DNA from: Desulfovibrionales bacterium GWA2_65_9 | GTDB taxonomy: Bacteria; Desulfobacterota; Desulfovibrionia; Desulfovibrionales; Desulfovibrionaceae | Direction: 5' to 3' | DNA: 11,468 nt | Assembly: GCA_001799475.1 (NCBI GenBank) | Contig: MGTN01000175.1 | Span: forward strand, 1 to 11,468 | In this document: positions 1-5,126 of the stretch, piece by piece | How the letters are laid out: each line of letters starts with the position of its first letter | Numbering within the stretch: position 1 is the stretch's first letter | The notes under the pieces: generated by a model | Databases searched by the model: none | Told to the model about the DNA's origin: nothing | Seen by the model: the letters and a program-made list of their open reading frames with translations, nothing else | Translations under genes and position numbers: made by a program

Positions 1-562
1 TGCCGCGCTGGGCGCTCTTGGCCTCGTCGCCGGTGAGCTCGCGGATGGTGTAGGCGCCCTGGCCGTCGGAAATCCACTCCACGGGCGTGGCCTCGGCGCG
101 GTAGCTTTTGGTGGTGATGCGCACGCTTCCCGCCACCATGTACACGGAGTAGAAGCCCACGCCGAAGCGGCCGATGATGCCGTCGGCGCCCTGCTGGCCG
201 TTTGGCCCGCCGGATTCCTTCAGCGCGCGGAGGAAGCTGGCCGAGCCGGAGTGGGCGATGGTGCCGATGTTCTCCACCAGCTCGGCCTCGGTCATGCCGA
301 TGCCGTTGTCGGAGATGGTCAGGGTTTTTGCGTCCTTGTCGGCCTCGATGCGGATCTCCAGCGGCGTCTCGTCGTCGGTGGCAGCCTCGGCGTTGACCGC
401 ATCGGAGGTCGCGCTCACGATGCGCAGCTTGTCCAGGGCGTCGGAGGCGTTGGACACCAGCTCGCGCAGGAAAATTTCGCGCTCGGTGTAGAGCGAGTGC
501 ACGAGGATGTCGAGGAGCTGTTTGATCTCGGCCTTGAATTCGTATGTGGCTTTGGCAGTCAT
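1..562 (-). CDS. htpG: HtpG (Hsp90-family molecular chaperone), N-terminal part
   Basis: Cytosolic ATP-dependent dimeric chaperone that assists folding and stress survival. Only the first 187 residues are in the window; the gene runs off the left edge. The visible part is the GHKL ATPase domain: the [12 protein letters not shown] helix supplies the catalytic Glu34 and Mg-binding Asn38, SDNGIGM (Asp85 to Gly89) binds adenine, the IGTIAHSGS lid segment is near 99-107, and GRFGVGFYS (131-139) is the glycine-rich loop. The start at 562 is chosen because AAGGAG lies a proper distance upstream and the protein begins [18 protein letters not shown], the usual HtpG beginning. No truncation or frameshift is seen in the visible part. 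It is downstream of, and codirectional with, the MerR-like gene, but a 225-bp gap with a hairpin separates them, so it probably has its own promoter. No convincing heat-shock (sigma-32 or CIRCE) element was recognised. Confidence 0.96.
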
Positions 563-591
563 CTGCGGTCTCCTTGCTGGCGGTCGTTATG

Positions 592-615
592 TCTGAACGG
601 GCATCTGAACGTTCA
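592..615 (-). promoter_or_regulatory. Repeated TCTGAACG boxes and TGAACGTTCA palindrome upstream of htpG
   Basis: TCTGAACG occurs at 592-599 and 604-611, a 12-bp period close to one helical turn. The second copy extends into the perfect palindrome TGAACGTTCA (606-615). They lie 30-53 bp upstream of the htpG start, where a promoter or operator is expected. A protein-binding role is inference; no matching regulator or clear -35/-10 pair was identified. Confidence 0.25.
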
Positions 616-701
616 TAGTGGCCTGGCATGAGGATCTGTCGTCTGGCGACGGATCTGCCCTCGGTCTGTCATCCGGTCCGGCCTCTGGCCTCTCCACCGC
701 A

Positions 702-729
702 CAAGGCCCCGCTTTGGGGCGGGGCCTTG
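702..729 (-). terminator. GC-rich hairpin after the MerR-like gene
   Basis: A perfect 11-bp inverted repeat (CAAGGCCCCGC with GCGGGGCCTTG, loop of 6) lies 59 bp beyond the stop of the minus-strand MerR-like gene. Stem strength fits an intrinsic terminator, but there is no T run on either side, so termination efficiency is uncertain. A smaller hairpin (GATCTGTCG/CGACGGATC, 633-655) lies between it and htpG. Confidence 0.5.
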
Positions 730-787
730 GCAGGGCTAATGGAGGAGAAGGGCCTAAAACGGGGGGTGTGGCGTCCCCCGACCCCAC

Positions 788-1498
788 TTAAGTAGACATG
801 CTTTTTATCTTGTCAAGGAGGTACTTCTCCATCTCGCGGCGGTCTTTGCGCAGGCGCACCAGCTCGGTTTCCAGCACCGTGAGCTTGGTCTTGAGCTCGG
901 CGTTCTCCTCGGCCATGCGCGCTACCTCGCCGCTTTGCGCGTCCAGGCGGGTGCAGCTCTGGTCCACCGCGCTCTTGATGGCATCGAGCTGCTCGGTATC
1001 CAGGGCGGGCAGGGCGGGCAGGGCGGTCAAGTCCTGGCCATTCAGGGCCGGGGCCAGGCTGCCCATCTGGCGCAGGCCTTCGGCGATGCTCCGCGCGATC
1101 TGCTGGCCCATCTCCTGGCCCATGACCGCGGCCATGCGCAGGGCGGTGTCGGCCAGGGCCGGGCTCTGCTGGTCCTGGGTGTCGTGCTGGCTGGAAAAGG
1201 ACGCGCCCGTGCCGTTGAAGGGGCCTGCGGCGTTGGGGTCGTTGTCCAGCGAGGCGGTGAGCGGGAAACGTTTGCCCAGGGTCTCCATGACGTCCTGGGT
1301 GCTGTGGCCCAGGCTGAACATCTCGGCGATGACGCGGAACACGTCCACGGCCTCGGGCCGGAAGCGCTTCTGACGGCCTGAGCCCTGGCTGGGCAGGTGC
1401 TGGGCAAAGCGGTTCTTCCAGTAGTGCACGGTGGACTCGGGCACACCCAGCCTGCGGGCGATCTCGGCCACGGAAAGCAGACGTACTTCGGACGCCAC
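788..1498 (-). CDS. MerR-like HTH transcriptional regulator with C-terminal coiled coil
   Basis: Predicted DNA-binding regulator of 236 residues. The N-terminal MerR-type winged helix (about 7-50) reads LLSVAEIARRLGVPESTVHYWKNRF, a classic HTH, followed by the wing and RFRPEAVDVF helix; residues 52-80 continue as a short helical effector-linker. The middle (about 80-170) is low-complexity and Ala/Gln-rich, and the last ~60 residues (EVARMAEENAELKTKLTVLE and onward) form a heptad-like coiled coil, probably for dimerisation. No metal-binding cysteine set is present, so it is not a metal-sensing MerR. The start is a GTG at 1498: AGGAGG sits 6 nt upstream and the protein then opens directly into the HTH. 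An in-frame extension to 1681 exists but carries a non-conserved-looking leader that crosses the opposite promoter. It is transcribed divergently from the Lrp gene. Target unknown; autoregulation is a plausible inference. Confidence 0.86.
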   Translation of the reverse strand: MASEVRLLSVAEIARRLGVPESTVHYWKNRFAQHLPSQGSGRQKRFRPEAVDVFRVIAEMFSLGHSTQDVMETLGKRFPLTASLDNDPNAAGPFNGTGASFSSQHDTQDQQSPALADTALRMAAVMGQEMGQQIARSIAEGLRQMGSLAPALNGQDLTALPALPALDTEQLDAIKSAVDQSCTRLDAQSGEVARMAEENAELKTKLTVLETELVRLRKDRREMEKYLLDKIKSMST

Positions 1499-1530
1499 AG
1501 GCAGCCTCCTGAATGGAAAGAGGGCGTTTA

Positions 1531-1554
1531 GGACCAAGGGTTTGGTTCTACGTA
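1531..1554. promoter_or_regulatory. Inverted repeat and TACGTA palindrome upstream of the MerR-like gene
   Basis: GGACCAA (1531-1537) and TTGGTTC (1542-1548) form a 7-bp inverted repeat with one G-T pair and a 4-nt spacer, immediately followed by the palindrome TACGTA (1549-1554). It lies 33 bp upstream of the GTG start, a likely position for an operator of the gene or a 5' leader hairpin. The function is inferred only from position and symmetry. Confidence 0.27.
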
Positions 1555-1619
1555 CACCAAGCACGGGCTTCCCACAAGCCGTGGCCTCCGGGCGGCGCGC
1601 ATATTCTCGCGCTGCCCGC

Positions 1620-1649
1620 TTGACAAGAATTATGCAAATGGAATATTTT
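1620..1649 (+). promoter_or_regulatory. Sigma-70-type promoter of the lrp-ald operon
   Basis: A perfect TTGACA (1620-1625) is followed after 18 bp by TATTTT (1644-1649), within an AT-rich pocket in otherwise GC-rich DNA. The predicted start point near 1656 leaves a leader of about 43 nt to the ATG at 1699. The octamer AAATGGAA occurs twice, at 1636-1643 (inside the spacer) and 1667-1674 (just downstream of the start point), 31 bp apart or about three helical turns. That arrangement would suit autoregulation by the Lrp-type product, which is inference. Confidence 0.6.
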
Positions 1650-1698
1650 TGTATCGCGAATTGTCGAAATGGAAAAAACATGGCCGGAGGATGCGCGC

Positions 1699-2211
1699 AT
1701 GAGGAAAATAGTTGACGTCGCAGACCGACGCATCATGGCCGCGCTGGCCGAGGACGGCCAGGCCGGAGCCGGAGAACTGGCCGAGCGCCTGGGCGTCACC
1801 GCGCCGACCATCCGCACGCGCATGAAGAGCCTCATTGCTCAGGGCCTGTTGCGCGTGGCCGGGTTGGTTGACCCCTTCCAGGTCAAGGGGCTCACCGTGG
1901 CGCTCGTGGGCATCAAGCTCATGAGCCACATGCAGCTGGACAAGAAGCTCGAGGAGATCGCCGACCTGCCCGACGTGAACTGGGCCGCCGTGGTCACCGG
2001 GCGCTTCGACATCCTGGTGGAGATCGTGCTCTCGGACGACGTCTCCGGGCTGTATGACTTCCTGGACCGCGACTTGTCCGGCGTGGGCGGCATCGCCTCC
2101 AGCGAGTCCTTTGTGGTCATGAAGGCCCGGCGCAAGTGGATTCCCCTGCCCCGGGGCGCGCGCACCTGGTTTGCCGAAAACACCCCAACCAAAAACGAGG
2201 TAGAGTCATGA
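1699..2211 (+). CDS. Lrp/AsnC-family transcriptional regulator
   Basis: Leucine-responsive-type regulator of 170 residues, a usual family length. The N-terminal AsnC-type HTH (about 4-50) reads DVADRRIMAALAEDGQAGAGELAERLGVTAPTIRTRMKSL; a linker and the ligand-binding RAM/AsnC domain follow (about 63-145), with VALVGIKL, the VVTGRFDILVEIV strand-turn-strand and the ESFVVMKARRKW ending. Family members form dimers and octamers and respond to amino acids. The start at 1699 has CGGAGG 8 nt upstream; an in-frame ATG at 1669 has no good ribosome site. Its TGA overlaps the ald ATG (ATGA), so the two are co-transcribed and translationally coupled. The context strongly suggests it controls alanine dehydrogenase, with alanine as a candidate effector. 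That is inference by analogy with Lrp-type regulators of ald genes elsewhere (for example AldR). Confidence 0.94.
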   Translation: MRKIVDVADRRIMAALAEDGQAGAGELAERLGVTAPTIRTRMKSLIAQGLLRVAGLVDPFQVKGLTVALVGIKLMSHMQLDKKLEEIADLPDVNWAAVVTGRFDILVEIVLSDDVSGLYDFLDRDLSGVGGIASSESFVVMKARRKWIPLPRGARTWFAENTPTKNEVES

Positions 2212-3314
2212 TCATCGGTATCCCCAAGGAAATCAAGACGCTGGAGAACCGCGTCTCCATGACCCCCGGCGCGGTGGAGACCCTCGTCCGGCATGGGCAC
2301 ACCGTGCTGGTGCAGAGCGGCGCGGGCATTGGCTCGGGCCTGTCCGACGCCGAGTACGCCGCCGCCGGAGCCAAAATGGTCGGCGCGGCCGAGGCCTGGA
2401 GCGCGGAGATGGTCATCAAGGTCAAGGAGCCCATGGCCGCCGAGTACCGTTTCCTGCGCAGTGACCTGCTTTTGTTCACCTATCTGCACCTGGCTGCGGA
2501 CGAGGCCCAGACCAAGGCGCTCTTGGCCTCCGGCACCACCGGCGTGGCCTACGAGACCGTGCAGCTGCCCGACCGCTCCCTGCCGCTGCTCCTGCCCATG
2601 AGCGAGGTCGCAGGCCGCATGGCCCCGCAGGTGGGCGCGCACGCGCTGGAGAAGTCCCAGGGCGGGCGCGGCATGCTGCTGGGCGGCGTGCCGGGCGTGG
2701 CCCCGGCCAACGTGGCCATCATCGGCGGCGGCGTGGTCGGCACCAATGCGGCCAAGATCGCCGTGGGCCTGGGCGCGCGCGTCACCGTGTTCGACGTGAA
2801 CCACGCCCGCATGCAGTATCTGGACGACATCTTCAGCTCGCGCATCGTGACCATGACCTCCAGCGACCCCAATCTGCGCGCCGCCGTGCGCGAGGCCGAC
2901 CTGGTCATCGGCGCGGTGTTGGTGCCCGGAGCCAAGGCCCCGCACTTGGTCACCCGCGAGATGATCGGCACCATGCGCGAGGGCGCGGTCATCGTGGACG
3001 TGGCCGTGGACCAGGGCGGCTGCGTGGAGACCATCCACGCCACCACCCACGACAACCCGACCTACGTGGTCGACGGCGTGGTGCATTACGGCGTGGCCAA
3101 CATGCCCGGCGCGGTGCCGCGCACCAGCACCTTTGCCCTGGTCAACCAGACCCTGCCCTATGCCCTGCGTCTGGCGGACAAGGGCCTGGACGCCCTGCGC
3201 GCGGACAACGCCCTGGCGCTGGGCCTGAACACCTGCCAGGGCCAGCTGACCTGCCCGGCCGTGGGCGAGGCCCTCTCCATCCCGGCCATCACTCCGGCCC
3301 AGGCCCTGGCCTAG
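2208..3314 (+). CDS. ald: Alanine dehydrogenase
   Basis: NAD-dependent alanine dehydrogenase (EC 1.4.1.1): L-alanine + NAD+ + H2O gives pyruvate + NH4+ + NADH, used for alanine catabolism or ammonium assimilation; a cytosolic hexamer in characterised relatives. It has 368 residues, close to the family norm of about 370. It begins MIIGIPKEIKTLENRVSMTP. Expected active-site residues are present: Arg15 and Lys73 (VKVKEP) for substrate, His94 (TYLHLA) as acid/base, and Asp268 (DVAVDQGG). The Rossmann motif IIGGGVVGTNAA is at 171-182 and Asp196 (VTVFDVN) would bind the NAD ribose. The NMPGAVPRTST segment (298-308) is a family signature. The ATG lies within the stop of the Lrp gene, with GAGG nearby as a ribosome site. 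A strong hairpin follows about 100 bp downstream, so the operon is probably just lrp-ald. Confidence 0.98.
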   Translation: MIIGIPKEIKTLENRVSMTPGAVETLVRHGHTVLVQSGAGIGSGLSDAEYAAAGAKMVGAAEAWSAEMVIKVKEPMAAEYRFLRSDLLLFTYLHLAADEAQTKALLASGTTGVAYETVQLPDRSLPLLLPMSEVAGRMAPQVGAHALEKSQGGRGMLLGGVPGVAPANVAIIGGGVVGTNAAKIAVGLGARVTVFDVNHARMQYLDDIFSSRIVTMTSSDPNLRAAVREADLVIGAVLVPGAKAPHLVTREMIGTMREGAVIVDVAVDQGGCVETIHATTHDNPTYVVDGVVHYGVANMPGAVPRTSTFALVNQTLPYALRLADKGLDALRADNALALGLNTCQGQLTCPAVGEALSIPAITPAQALA

Positions 3315-3409
3315 CCGGTTCCCGGCCTGGCCCCGCCCAATCCGGCCGAGCAGTCCGACCGAGCAGCCCGGCCCCAGCCGCCTGGCTTGTACAGTCCGAC
3401 GAAATGACA

Positions 3410-3440
3410 AAGCCCCCGCTCCGGCCTGGAGCGGGGGCTT
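3410..3440 (+). terminator. Intrinsic terminator of the lrp-ald operon
   Basis: A perfect 13-bp stem, AAGCCCCCGCTCC (3410-3422) pairing with GGAGCGGGGGCTT (3428-3440), has a 5-nt loop and is followed by a short TTATT tail. It lies 95 bp after the ald stop. The T tract is short, but the stem is very stable. The intervening stretch holds a degenerate 13-bp repeat (GAGCAGTCCGACC / GAGCAGCCCGGCC). Confidence 0.75.
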
Positions 3441-3523
3441 ATTCGCCCTGCGGGCGCGCCGCTGCCTCCCAAGGGGCTGCTTCCCAAGGGGGGCTGGGGT
3501 TGGTACAGGGATGCCAGCCTGCA

Positions 3524-3559
3524 TTGTCAGCCAGTATTGTCAGCCAGTATCATCAGCCA
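3524..3559 (+). repeat. 13-bp tandem repeat upstream of the SnoaL-like gene
   Basis: TTGTCAGCCAGTA is present twice exactly (3524-3536, 3537-3549), followed by a partial third copy TCATCAGCCA (3550-3559), ending at the ribosome binding site of the next gene. The repeat also generates a possible promoter: TTGTCA (3524-3529), 18 bp, TATCAT (3548-3553). A start point near 3560 would make a leader of only about 12 nt. Repeat number could therefore alter promoter spacing; that consequence is inference. Confidence 0.8.
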
Positions 3560-3571
3560 AGGAGCGCGCCC

Positions 3572-4168
3572 ATGCGAAGTGGTTCCCTGTCCGTCCCGGC
3601 CCGCAATGGGTCCCGCAGCATGCCCGCCCTGCTGGCCGCCCTGCTGGCCGCCCTGCGGACTGCACTGCTGGTGGCCCTGCTGACGCTCCTTGCCCCTGTC
3701 TCAAGCCTGCCGGTTGTCCTGGCGGCGTCCCCGCCCGCCCCGGAGGCCGCAAGCGCCAATGTGGAGATCGTGCTGGAGTTTTACCGCCACTTTGCCAATG
3801 GCAACCCCGAGGGCATGCGCGCCCTCCTGGTGCCGGAGGCGGAGTGGACCGTCACCGGACAGCACACCCTGGCCGGGACCAAGACGGGGCTCGAAGCAAT
3901 CCGGCAGCTGCTCTGGCAATTGAAGCGGGCGGGGATAGCCCCTGAGGCGTACATGATCGAAGGGCGCGGCGCGCATGTGCTGGACGTGCGCCAGGGGCTG
4001 GTGAAGCGCGGCGGCGTGAACCAGGACTTCTTCTGGGTGCGCGTTTATGAGCTGCGCAACGGCAAAATCGTCAAGGTGCAGGACTTCCCCAGCGACCAGC
4101 AGGCGGCGGATGTGTTTTTCTGGCAGGCCTGCCCGCCCAAGCCCGAGGAGACCCTGATCCGGGATTAG
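3572..4168 (+). CDS. Exported SnoaL/NTF2-like protein
   Basis: Predicted 198-residue protein with an N-terminal export segment and a single NTF2-like (SnoaL-type) domain. Residues 1-16 are a basic, Ser-rich n-region, 17-51 a long hydrophobic Ala/Leu stretch ending LPVVLAASPP (possible signal peptidase site after the LAA or a membrane anchor), and about 62-185 the cone-shaped alpha+beta domain: NVEIVLEFYRHFANGNPEGM, the PEAEWTVTG strand, GTKTGLEAIRQLL, then FFWVRVYELRNGKIVKVQDF, which is the typical end of SnoaL proteins. SnoaL-like folds serve as isomerases, hydrolases or ligand carriers, so no reaction can be assigned. The start at 3572 has AAGGAG 7 nt upstream; an internal ATG at 3620 would give a tidier signal peptide (MPALLAALLAALRT). 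Base composition matches the host. Its neighbours give no functional hint. Confidence 0.78.
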   Translation: MRSGSLSVPARNGSRSMPALLAALLAALRTALLVALLTLLAPVSSLPVVLAASPPAPEAASANVEIVLEFYRHFANGNPEGMRALLVPEAEWTVTGQHTLAGTKTGLEAIRQLLWQLKRAGIAPEAYMIEGRGAHVLDVRQGLVKRGGVNQDFFWVRVYELRNGKIVKVQDFPSDQQAADVFFWQACPPKPEETLIRD

Positions 4169-4177
4169 CCCCCGCAC

Positions 4178-4205
4178 TTGCAACGCGTCTGCAATACTGT
4201 ATAAC
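4178..4205 (+). promoter_or_regulatory. Sigma-70-type promoter before the 27-codon ORF
   Basis: TTGCAA (4178-4183), a 16-bp spacer and TATAAC (4200-4205). The predicted start point near 4212 is just upstream of the ribosome site AAAGGTGG of the small ORF at 4226. The fit of promoter, ribosome site and ORF within 50 bp is the main argument that both are real. Confidence 0.5.
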
Positions 4206-4225
4206 ACACCGAAAGGTGGGCCGCC

Positions 4226-4309
4226 ATGACCAAACGCGAACTGCTCCTGTACGTCGCCATCCCGTTCAACGCCTTGCTCTTCCTCGTCGCCTACGCCTGG
4301 TTGTCCTAG
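4226..4309 (+). CDS. Small single-pass membrane protein (27 aa)
   Basis: A 27-residue ORF, MTKRELLLYVAIPFNALLFL followed by VAYAWLS. After a short basic head (MTKRE) it is almost entirely hydrophobic and would form one transmembrane helix (about 6-25), with the positive end inside. AAAGGTGG lies about 6 nt upstream of the ATG, and a good -35/-10 pair (4178-4205) precedes it, so it looks like a free-standing gene rather than chance. It is too short for homology by eye; no family was recognised. Such small membrane proteins often modulate a larger partner, and type I toxins can look similar, but nothing here assigns either role. It is convergent with the Doc toxin gene. Confidence 0.48.
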   Translation: MTKRELLLYVAIPFNALLFLVAYAWLS

Positions 4310-4317
4310 GCTGGCGT

Positions 4318-4376
4318 GCGCGCCGCGACCGGGAGCTCCTGGTGGAGACGCCGGGGGCTTTGTCGTTGCGGCGCGC
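4318..4376. terminator. Structured inverted repeat between convergent genes
   Basis: GCGCGCCGC (4318-4326) and GCGGCGCGC (4368-4376) form a perfect 9-bp inverted repeat around a 41-nt loop. The loop itself contains CCGGGAGCTCCTGG (4329-4342), a near palindrome. The element sits just after the small ORF stop and reaches the Doc stop codon. A bidirectional transcription barrier is the simplest reading, but no T run is present. Confidence 0.38.
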
Positions 4377-4765
4377 TACCCCCGCATCCAGCTTGCCAAT
4401 TCCTCCTGCGTGAGTTCGCCCTGGCCCAGGCGCTCGAACACCAGCACGCGCTCCACATCCGGGGCCGCGAGGTCGCGGCCGTGCAGCAGCAGGAACAGCC
4501 GCGCCACAACATAGGCCGTGCGCTTGTTGCCGTCGATGAAGGCGTGGTTGCGGGCCAGGCCGTAGGCATAGGCCGCCGCGAGGTCGAAGACGTCGGGGGC
4601 GTCGAGCGGGCCAGAGGGGGAGGCGTGGGCCAGCAGATTCTTCGGCCGCGCCAGGGCGCTCTCCAGCAGCCCCAGGTCGCGCAGGCCGGGCAGGCCGCCG
4701 TGGTCCGCGATCTGGGCATCGTGGATGGCCAGCACGGTCGATGGCAGAATCCAGCGCCAAGTCAT
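4376..4765 (-). CDS. doc: Doc-type toxin (death-on-curing, Fic fold)
   Basis: Type II toxin of 129 residues, typical for Doc. The Fic motif HAFIDGNKRTA is at 74-84 (His74 catalytic; Asp78, Asn80, Lys81, Arg82 nucleotide and phosphate binding). The Asn-Lys-Arg form is the Doc variant of the HPFxxGNGR Fic signature; in the P1 phage homologue it phosphorylates EF-Tu and arrests translation, whereas Fic enzymes AMPylate. The N-terminal half has the family's IHDAQIADHGGLPGLRDLGLLESAL and the DLAAAYAYGLARNH helix before the motif, so the fold is complete. The ATG overlaps the TGA of the antitoxin gene (ATGA), showing translational coupling downstream of it. All visible key residues are intact, so it is predicted active. 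Confidence 0.92.
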   Translation of the reverse strand: MTWRWILPSTVLAIHDAQIADHGGLPGLRDLGLLESALARPKNLLAHASPSGPLDAPDVFDLAAAYAYGLARNHAFIDGNKRTAYVVARLFLLLHGRDLAAPDVERVLVFERLGQGELTQEELASWMRG

Positions 4766-4992
4766 CTCTTGGCCAGCTCCCGCAGGATGTGGCGGTCCGC
4801 GCGCATGACACGCTCGGCCTGCTCCATCTGCGCGGCGAACTCCTCGTCCACGGGGGTCAGCCGCACGCTGCCGTCAAGCGCGTCGGTGAAGTACAGCGTC
4901 TCGCCTTCGCCCACCTTCATGCGCGCCAGCACCTCCTTGGGGATGACCACCCCAAGGGAATTGCCGATCTTTCTGATCTTCACCGCCTGCAT
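4762..4992 (-). CDS. AbrB/MazE/SpoVT-type antitoxin of the Doc toxin
   Basis: Antitoxin of 76 residues. Residues 1-48 form a SpoVT/AbrB swapped-hairpin DNA-binding domain: MQAVKIRKIGNSLGVVIPKE, then VLARMKVGEGETLYFTDALDGSVRLTP. The C-terminal tail (about 50-76, EFAAQMEQAERVMRADRHIL) is a charged helix likely to neutralise the toxin. Doc partners are classically Phd proteins; AbrB-type partners are also a known pairing. The start at 4992 has GGAGG 6 nt upstream; longer in-frame versions up to 5094 run through the promoter region. It probably represses its own operon at the palindromic promoter described at 5029. Confidence 0.92.
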   Translation of the reverse strand: MQAVKIRKIGNSLGVVIPKEVLARMKVGEGETLYFTDALDGSVRLTPVDEEFAAQMEQAERVMRADRHILRELAKR

Positions 4993-5028
4993 CTGGCACC
5001 TCCGTTCCTGGCTCGTGTGGCTACGGAT

Positions 5029-5055
5029 GTTATAACGTCGTGGGCATCGCGTCAA
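5029..5055 (-). promoter_or_regulatory. Promoter and probable operator of the antitoxin-toxin operon
   Basis: On the minus strand TTGACG (5055-5050) is followed after 15 bp by TATAAC (5034-5029); a 16-bp reading uses ATAACA. The -10 lies in the 8-bp palindrome GTTATAAC (5029-5036), an attractive binding site for the AbrB-type antitoxin. The short spacer is typical of promoters needing help or tight control; operator function is inferred. Confidence 0.45.
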
Positions 5056-5087
5056 TCGCCCTGAGGGGCTCCCCACCACCCCGCCCC

Positions 5088-5116
5088 TTGCCAACCGGCC
5101 AAGGGGTGGCTATAGC
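5088..5116 (+). promoter_or_regulatory. Promoter of topA, nearly leaderless
   Basis: TTGCCA (5088-5093), a 17-bp spacer and TATAGC (5111-5116). The predicted start point (about 5123) is only about 4 nt before the ATG at 5127, and no ribosome site sits at a normal distance (AAGGGG at 5101-5106 is 20 nt away). The -35 lies in an inverted repeat, CCCCTTG (5084-5090) and CAAGGGG (5100-5106). Topoisomerase promoters are often supercoiling-sensitive; that is not shown here. Confidence 0.45.
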
Positions 5117-5126
5117 CTCCCCCATC

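Noticed and set aside
1499..1681. 61-codon extension of the MerR-like protein
   Set aside because: It crosses the promoter of the opposite operon; the GTG at 1498 has AGGAGG at the right spacing and the HTH follows at once.
1839..3524. 561-codon open frame opposite lrp and ald
   Set aside because: It is antisense to two clear genes and encodes a His/Gly/Gln-rich low-complexity product, typical of GC-rich shadow frames.
3451..3559. CRISPR-like array from short repeats
   Set aside because: The repeats are 13-15 bp and directly abutting, without spacers; no cas genes are present.
3404..3571. N-terminal extension of the SnoaL-like protein from ATG 3404
   Set aside because: It would begin within the terminator hairpin of the ald operon, and the start at 3572 has a good AAGGAG and leads directly to a signal peptide.
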